Shown here in pieces: positions 4,818 to 8,935 of a stretch of 8,935 nt of DNA (position 1 is the first letter of the stretch; each line of letters starts with the position of its first letter). Source of the stretch: Lachnospiraceae bacterium (GTDB lineage: Bacteria > Bacillota_A > Clostridia > Lachnospirales > Lachnospiraceae); NCBI GenBank assembly GCA_017958245.1, contig JAGDDC010000308.1:1-8935 (forward strand), read 5' to 3'. The position numbers and the translations under genes are program-made. The notes beneath the pieces are model-generated. The model saw nothing but the letters and a program-made list of their open reading frames with translations, was not told where the DNA came from and made no database searches.

Positions 4818-5932
4818 ACTCTCACCTTCGATACGAAGAACGAGATGCCGAGGATCGCTGCCGTGAAGGCAAGCTGTATGGCTATGCCCTGCGCAAATGA
4901 TGCAGCCAGACTGTCTGTCATGGCCGAGGAGGCTGAAAGCTCGTCGTGGACCTTGATGTACCAAAAGGTGGGCAGGAAGCGTGACACCATCTTCGTGCCG
5001 GACCCCATGATGCTCTGCGAGACAAAGACACCTCCGAGGAATGAAAGGCCGAGCGAAAGGCTTACCACAAAGAACGAGATATGCTCCTCATTTGTCGAGA
5101 TCGTGCCGACAAGGAATCCGATGCCAAGCGCGGCGAATGCCATCACGAGGCTGTTTATGACATAGTAGAAGATCAAAGGGTTTTCAAGGGCTTCCGACCC
5201 GTACACCGCGAAGATCAACAGGTTGTAAAAAAGCCATATAGCCACCGTGACAGTGACACAGCACACTATGAGACTAAAGTTCTTGGACCTTAAGGAGAGG
5301 GATGAGCACTCCATCCTCGCTTTGAGGTCTTTTTTGTTGAAGGCGATCATGATCGAACCGATGCAGTGGATCAGTGACGCGAGCAGTCCGTAGGGCATGA
5401 ATGAAAAGAACGATTTAAACCCGTGCCTGTTTGATGCGCCTTCATCGGAGTTCTTGAAAGTGACAGCCGTCTCGATGTCAAGATTTGCGAGCGCTCTGTC
5501 TGCTGCCGTCACTGTGTCTTCTCCTGCGCTCCTGTACGCCTCGAGGGTGGACAGGAAGTTCTCAAGCTGCATGTTTGCATAGGTTGAGCGAAGTGACCCC
5601 GGAGCGGACGTGATCTTCACGGTCCCGTCCTCCGAGATGATGGCCAGAAGGTCGATATCCCTGAAAAAGAGGGCATCCTGATAAGCATCTATATCATCTC
5701 TCAGATCTATGATGTCAGAGGTTTTCTCAAAGAACCTGACTATGGCCTTGCTCAGATCCGTGTGCGCCCTATCTACCACGCAGACGTCGGATCTCTCGCT
5801 TGAAAAGATCTCGTCCGTGACGGATCCCTGACCTGCAAACAGGAAAGAGGAGAAGATGCTCAGCCCCAGATACAGGAGTAGCACCGGGAAATCCGTTTTA
5901 ACTATCTTGAAAAATGCTCTAAATACTTGCAT
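4799..5932 (-). CDS. ABC-2 type transporter permease (second permease)
   Basis: A 377-residue membrane protein with the ABC-2 layout: one N-terminal membrane helix (about 16-34), a large extracytoplasmic domain (about 35-173), then five more helices (about 174-198, 218-244, 253-278, 284-308, 345-368) and a short basic tail. It should form the pore with the permease encoded just upstream, driven by the ATPase at 7113-8051. ATG 5932 is well supported by TAAGGAGG (plus-strand complement at 5940-5947) 7 bases upstream. The gene overlaps the end of the preceding permease by 14 bases, so the two are coupled and likely made in equal amounts. The stop lies inside the 11-bp tandem repeat. The substrate is unknown; family members export drugs, peptides, lipids or antibiotics. 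Confidence 0.87.
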   Translation of the reverse strand: MQVFRAFFKIVKTDFPVLLLYLGLSIFSSFLFAGQGSVTDEIFSSERSDVCVVDRAHTDLSKAIVRFFEKTSDIIDLRDDIDAYQDALFFRDIDLLAIISEDGTVKITSAPGSLRSTYANMQLENFLSTLEAYRSAGEDTVTAADRALANLDIETAVTFKNSDEGASNRHGFKSFFSFMPYGLLASLIHCIGSIMIAFNKKDLKARMECSSLSLRSKNFSLIVCCVTVTVAIWLFYNLLIFAVYGSEALENPLIFYYVINSLVMAFAALGIGFLVGTISTNEEHISFFVVSLSLGLSFLGGVFVSQSIMGSGTKMVSRFLPTFWYIKVHDELSASSAMTDSLAASFAQGIAIQLAFTAAILGISFFVSKVRVSARTA

Positions 5933-7061
5933 GTCTTGACCTCCTTACAGCGAGAAAGCTTCCCGTGACCAAAACCGCCGCTTCGAGAGCAAGGATCGCT
6001 ATATCCGCAGAATACCTTCCGAGATCCGAGTAGACCGTCAGACTGTAGAAAGCGTCAGAGATGAGCGACGCCGGATTGATCCTGCCAAGGACCGGAACAT
6101 ACTTGTCGATCAGGTATTTCATGTCTCCCGCCATTAGCCCGGCAAAGAAGCTCGAGGTGAGGGAGAATATCAGTGAGAGGCCAACCTTGAGGCCTTCCCT
6201 GCCGCCTGCGACGCAGGAGGAAAACTGTCCGAAGCACACTCCGATCATGGTCCCGAACATGCATATGGGGAGGAAAAGCACCGGGTTGCCTATGATCGCG
6301 ACTCCCAGCACAAAGTTTACAAAGAGTGATACTATGACGACTTCGATAAAGTCTATCAAAAAGGCTGCAAGCATATCCGCAACGATCATCTTTAGCCTGT
6401 GTGTTGAGGATATGGCCTTCCTGGCACCTTTGGCCGAGTTCTTCACCTGGATGTCGTCTCCTATGATCATCCCCGTGAAGCTTCCGAAGAGGCACGCCAT
6501 GGCGATCAGCGCGAAATAATACTGCGTGGCGTTGTCAACCTTCTCTCCGCCGAGAGAGACCTGCTCGATCCCGGTGTTCTGCCCTGAGAGGGAAGCCATG
6601 ACCTGCGCGGGGTCAGCGCCCTGCATCCGGCTTACGTCCGATATAAGGCCTGCTTTTCTCTTGTAGGTGTCGCAAAACTGCTTGATGATGCTCTGAGACA
6701 TGCCCTCGGAGGAAAAAGTGAGGCTTATGTCATCACCGACGGTTATCACGCCGTCCGCTTCCTTTGCTTCAAGCATGGCAGTGGCCTTGCCTGCGTCCAC
6801 AAAGCTTGCGTCAAACATCTTTCTTCCGTCCGCGTAGCTTACGTTCCGGATGACTTCTTCAAATGCTGCGCTCTCAGCGCTTTCCCGTTCGTATACGACA
6901 CACACCGGGATAGGTTCGAGCGAAGGGCTGTTGTCTATCGAGCTGCCAAAGCCCGCGTAGTAGAGGATACCCAAAAGGATGGGAAAGACAAGGCACCAGA
7001 AGACTATGACCTTCGCTCTTAAAAGTGTCTTGATCCTGTAGGCGAATATATGAAAAAACAT
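5919..7061 (-). CDS. ABC-2 type transporter permease (first permease)
   Basis: A 380-residue permease with an N-terminal helix (about 18-38), an extracytoplasmic domain (about 39-178), and five further helices (about 180-202, 227-251, 253-281, 293-313, 350-372). The C-terminal half has the ABC-2 pattern, including the INPASLISDAFY segment after the fifth helix, found in NatB/YhaP/DrrB-like permeases. The frame is open to a TTG at 7073, but ATG 7061 is the better start: GGAG lies 6 bases ahead of it and overlaps the region a TTG start would translate, while the TTG has no ribosome binding site. It follows the ATPase gene by 51 bases and overlaps the second permease by 14. It resembles its neighbour in layout but little in sequence, so they are probably a heterodimer. 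Confidence 0.87.
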   Translation of the reverse strand: MFFHIFAYRIKTLLRAKVIVFWCLVFPILLGILYYAGFGSSIDNSPSLEPIPVCVVYERESAESAAFEEVIRNVSYADGRKMFDASFVDAGKATAMLEAKEADGVITVGDDISLTFSSEGMSQSIIKQFCDTYKRKAGLISDVSRMQGADPAQVMASLSGQNTGIEQVSLGGEKVDNATQYYFALIAMACLFGSFTGMIIGDDIQVKNSAKGARKAISSTHRLKMIVADMLAAFLIDFIEVVIVSLFVNFVLGVAIIGNPVLFLPICMFGTMIGVCFGQFSSCVAGGREGLKVGLSLIFSLTSSFFAGLMAGDMKYLIDKYVPVLGRINPASLISDAFYSLTVYSDLGRYSADIAILALEAAVLVTGSFLAVRRSRHASI

Positions 7062-7112
7062 GTCTGTCTCCAATCGTTATATGAATTCAAAAACTGCGGT
7101 CCGGGCCGGGGA

Positions 7113-8051
7113 TCACTGGTCCCTCAGCTCTTTGCCTGTGATCTCGAGGAAGACGTCGTTTAAGGTCGGAACCTCGGAGTACACCCTGCCAAATGAGATA
7201 TCCGAAGTCTTCAGGTAGTCGAGCAGCCTTATGAGGTTGTGCGTCCCGCCTCCGTAGGTGACGTTCAGATGATTGTCCCTGTAGTCCACGGTCAGCACGT
7301 GAGGCTGGGCCTTTACGGCCTCGATCGCCTCGTTCGAAAGCCCGAGTATTTCGACTCTCACCTTTTCGCTCGTGCTTATCAGGCCCTTGAGGTCATCATT
7401 TGTGCCTACTGCGATCGTGCGGCCCTTGTCGATGATGGCGATCCTCGAGCAGATCTTCTCGACCTCCTCCATGTAGTGAGAGGTGTAGACGATCGTCGCG
7501 CCAGCTTCGTTGAGCTTTAAGATCCCCTCGAGGATCTTGTTCCTGCTCTGCGGGTCGACTGCGACCGTGGGTTCGTCCATGAAGATGAGCTGCGGTCTGT
7601 GCGCGATCCCGCAGGCGATGTTGAGCCTTCTTAAGAGTCCGCCCGAGAGCTTGCGGGGACGGAAGGAGGTGAACTCCTCGAGTCCGACGAATTCGATCGC
7701 CTCGTCGACACAGGCCTTTCTCTCCGCCTTGTCCTTCACATAGAGCCCGCAGAAAAAGTCAACGTTCTCCCTGACAGTCAGTTCATCGAAGACCGCGACG
7801 TTCTGGGGAACGACGCCGATCTTTCGCTTGACTGCGTAGCTGTCCGGTCTGATCTCCTCGCCGAAGACCTTCACATCGCCCTCGCTGTAAGTGAGGAGCG
7901 AGAGTATGCAGTTGATCAATGTGGATTTGCCCGAGCCGTTGGGCCCTAAGAGGCCGAAGACCTCGCCCTCGTCCACGCTTATGCTCAAATGATCGAGCGC
8001 CACGAGCTCCTTGTATCTCTTTACTATGTTGTCTACCTTTAAAACTTCCAT
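7113..8051 (-). CDS. ABC transporter ATP-binding protein of an ABC-2 exporter
   Basis: A 312-residue cytoplasmic ATPase. Visible motifs: Walker A GPNGSGKST (36-44), Q-loop Q83 in VVPQN, signature LSGGL (135-139), Walker B LIFMDE (155-160), D-loop AVDP (164-167) and switch His192 in TSH. A C-terminal domain of about 80 residues (from about 231), ending LNDVFLEITGKELRD, is the extension common in DrrA/NatA-type exporter ATPases. Two deviations are seen: the signature lacks the usual Gln after LSGG (Leu instead), and the D-loop has Val where Leu is usual; all catalytic residues are kept. ATG 8051 has AAAGGA 6 bases upstream. It is the first gene of the three-gene exporter operon and is divergent from the sensor kinase, the usual layout for a kinase-controlled exporter. 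The exported molecule is unknown. Confidence 0.92.
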   Translation of the reverse strand: MEVLKVDNIVKRYKELVALDHLSISVDEGEVFGLLGPNGSGKSTLINCILSLLTYSEGDVKVFGEEIRPDSYAVKRKIGVVPQNVAVFDELTVRENVDFFCGLYVKDKAERKACVDEAIEFVGLEEFTSFRPRKLSGGLLRRLNIACGIAHRPQLIFMDEPTVAVDPQSRNKILEGILKLNEAGATIVYTSHYMEEVEKICSRIAIIDKGRTIAVGTNDDLKGLISTSEKVRVEILGLSNEAIEAVKAQPHVLTVDYRDNHLNVTYGGGTHNLIRLLDYLKTSDISFGRVYSEVPTLNDVFLEITGKELRDQ

Positions 8052-8108
8052 ATCGGGTCCTTTCTGCTTTTTGCTTTTGATCTTTTCCTGATCATCGTTT
8101 CTGATGGG

Positions 8109-8137
8109 ATTATATCAGGGAGGGACCGGGCCTTGTA
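8109..8137 (-). promoter_or_regulatory. Probable promoter of the ABC exporter operon (good -10, weak -35)
   Basis: On the minus strand a perfect TATAAT (plus ATTATA, 8109-8114) lies about 58 bases ahead of the ATPase start. At the expected distance (8132-8137) the -35 reads TACAAG, a poor match. A good -10 with a bad -35 is typical of promoters that need an activator, which fits the inverted repeats directly upstream (8139-8172). Confidence 0.5.
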
Positions 8138-8138
8138 G

Positions 8139-8172
8139 TGATATATGTAAGGAGATATCATGACATTTGTCA
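8139..8172. promoter_or_regulatory. Candidate response-regulator operators between the divergent genes
   Basis: Two adjacent dyads lie between the divergent promoters: TGATAT (8139-8144) / ATATCA (8155-8160) with a 10-base spacer, and TGACA-TT-TGTCA (8161-8172), a perfect 5-bp dyad. The second is centred about 65 bases upstream of the expected exporter start site, a common position for an activator. DesK/NarL-type kinases pair with LuxR-type regulators that bind such short dyads. The regulator gene itself is not in the window. Confidence 0.45.
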
Positions 8173-8207
8173 CATCCTTTCCGCAAATGATGCAGCGCCC
8201 GCTCAGA

Positions 8208-8236
8208 TTGACTTTTGGGGCAAAGAATGCTTAAAT
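8208..8236 (+). promoter_or_regulatory. Promoter of the sensor kinase gene
   Basis: TTGACT (8208-8213), a 17-base spacer and TTAAAT (8231-8236) preceded by TGC as an extended -10. It gives a leader of about 30 bases before ATG 8272 and has a better -35 than the opposing promoter, so the kinase is probably made at a basal level. Confidence 0.6.
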
Positions 8237-8271
8237 TTTTACATAGAAGAGAGCGTGGGAAGGTGCATGAG

Positions 8272-8935
8272 ATGAGTGTCTTCAGACAGATCGCGGACAG
8301 GGTGGTCATATACCCGGTCTGCGTGTATTTTCTGATCCTGGCAGGTAGAGACAGCTTCGAGACCGTTATCGCTGTCCTTGTCTCGGTGGCATGCGTGAGT
8401 TTTTGCGCGGCCTCGGGGAAGAGGATGGTGACAGGGGCTGTTTGCGCTGCCTATCTTTTGGCTTCTTTCCTTGCGGGGAAGGCATTTGCCTGTTTCCTGC
8501 CATCCATGCTCTACGAGATGTGCTCACTTCTGCCTGACCACACCGGATCCCTCAAAAAGAACCGGGAGAGGGACGGGGGCCCCTTGGGAAAGGCCGTGAT
8601 CCGCGTGATCCTCGTCGCAGGCTACGCGGTGCTCTCCGCGGTCTGCGCTTGTGCGGACTTCGAGGTGTTCTCCGCGGGGACGGGCGAAGCTTCAACGATA
8701 GGAGTCCTTCCCTTTGTCGCGGCCCTGCTGATCGCAGCCTATCTTGCGTTCGGGACGAAGGCTTTCCGCTATGTAAAGGAAAGGCTTGACAGGCAGGAGG
8801 ACGCGGGGAGAGGCGAGGCGCTCCGTATGGAGAAATGGAAGGAGAACAACAGGCAGAGACAGGACGCCGAGGTTCACGCCGCAACGCTTGCGGAGCGCAA
8901 CAGGATAGCGAGGGAGATCCACGACAACGTCGGAC
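8272..8935 (+). CDS. Sensor histidine kinase, NarL/DesK type (3' truncated by window)
   Basis: The frame is open from ATG 8272 to the window end (221 residues). GGAAGG (8258-8263) is 8 bases upstream; ATG 8267 is in another frame and stops after two codons. The N-terminal half is membrane-embedded, with hydrophobic segments at about 11-25, 28-49, 52-87 (probably two helices), 108-128 and 140-165, and a charged loop at 94-107. A charged, helical linker rich in Glu, Arg and Gln (about 166-205) leads to the HisKA_3 phosphoacceptor box AERNRIAREIHDNVG, with His217 as the expected phosphorylation site. The ATPase domain lies beyond the window. No large extracellular sensor domain is present, so sensing is probably within the membrane or through the exporter, as in other membrane-type kinases. 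A LuxR-family regulator gene is expected next. Confidence 0.88.
   Translation, partial: MSVFRQIADRVVIYPVCVYFLILAGRDSFETVIAVLVSVACVSFCAASGKRMVTGAVCAAYLLASFLAGKAFACFLPSMLYEMCSLLPDHTGSLKKNRERDGGPLGKAVIRVILVAGYAVLSAVCACADFEVFSAGTGEASTIGVLPFVAALLIAAYLAFGTKAFRYVKERLDRQEDAGRGEALRMEKWKENNRQRQDAEVHAATLAERNRIAREIHDNVG

Noticed and set aside
6061..6519. 152-residue plus-strand open frame opposite the first ABC permease
   Set aside because: It is antisense to a well-supported membrane protein, with no ribosome binding site or family pattern.
1..8935. CRISPR array, rRNA, tRNA or complete insertion sequence
   Set aside because: No regularly spaced identical repeats, no tRNA cloverleaf or rRNA segments, and no transposase frame were seen on either strand.

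Overview
The window looks like chromosomal DNA of a Gram-positive anaerobe of the Clostridia, probably Lachnospiraceae-like. This is inferred from the gene families, strong AGGAGG-type ribosome binding sites, consensus sigma-A-type promoters and heavy AGG/AGA/ATA codon use; no marker gene fixes the taxon. Two kinds of DNA meet here. The left part (about 340-1980) is AT-rich (18 of 60 bases are G/C in 1021-1080). The remainder is GC-rich (39 of 60 in 3841-3900).

Layout, left to right. The 3' end of a MATE-type efflux gene (1-341, +) is followed by a GNAT acetyltransferase (364-837, +) and an intrinsic terminator. A toxin-first RelE/HigB-like toxin and XRE antitoxin pair (1108-1739, +) follows, with its own near-consensus promoter. 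About 350 bases without a gene (1740-2087) hold a cluster of inverted repeats, two of which look like terminators for the minus strand, and then a promoter firing rightwards. That promoter leads into a probable three-gene operon: a small Cys- and His-rich protein with an HExxH motif (2088-2696), a PurO-like IMP cyclohydrolase (2734-3495) and a stand-alone AICAR transformylase (3530-4714). The last two replace the bifunctional PurH found in most bacteria and catalyse the last two steps of IMP synthesis.

The purine operon converges on a minus-strand ABC exporter operon, with a degenerate 11-bp tandem repeat (about 4752-4817) at the junction. The exporter consists of an ATPase (7113-8051) and two ABC-2 permeases (5919-7061 and 4799-5932) that overlap by 14 bases. 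Divergent from it is a DesK/NarL-type sensor histidine kinase (8272 to the window end, +), cut just after its phosphoacceptor histidine. The 220 bases between them hold promoters for both directions and clear inverted repeats, which suggests that the kinase and an off-window response regulator control the exporter. This resembles the Bacillus subtilis yvfRSTU arrangement.

The most interesting points are the HExxH/double-CxxC protein placed ahead of the split purine genes, the short leader ORF overlapping the AICAR transformylase start, the hairpin-dense intergenic region, the 11-bp repeat that supplies minus-strand stops in all frames, and the candidate operators of the divergent two-component/ABC module.
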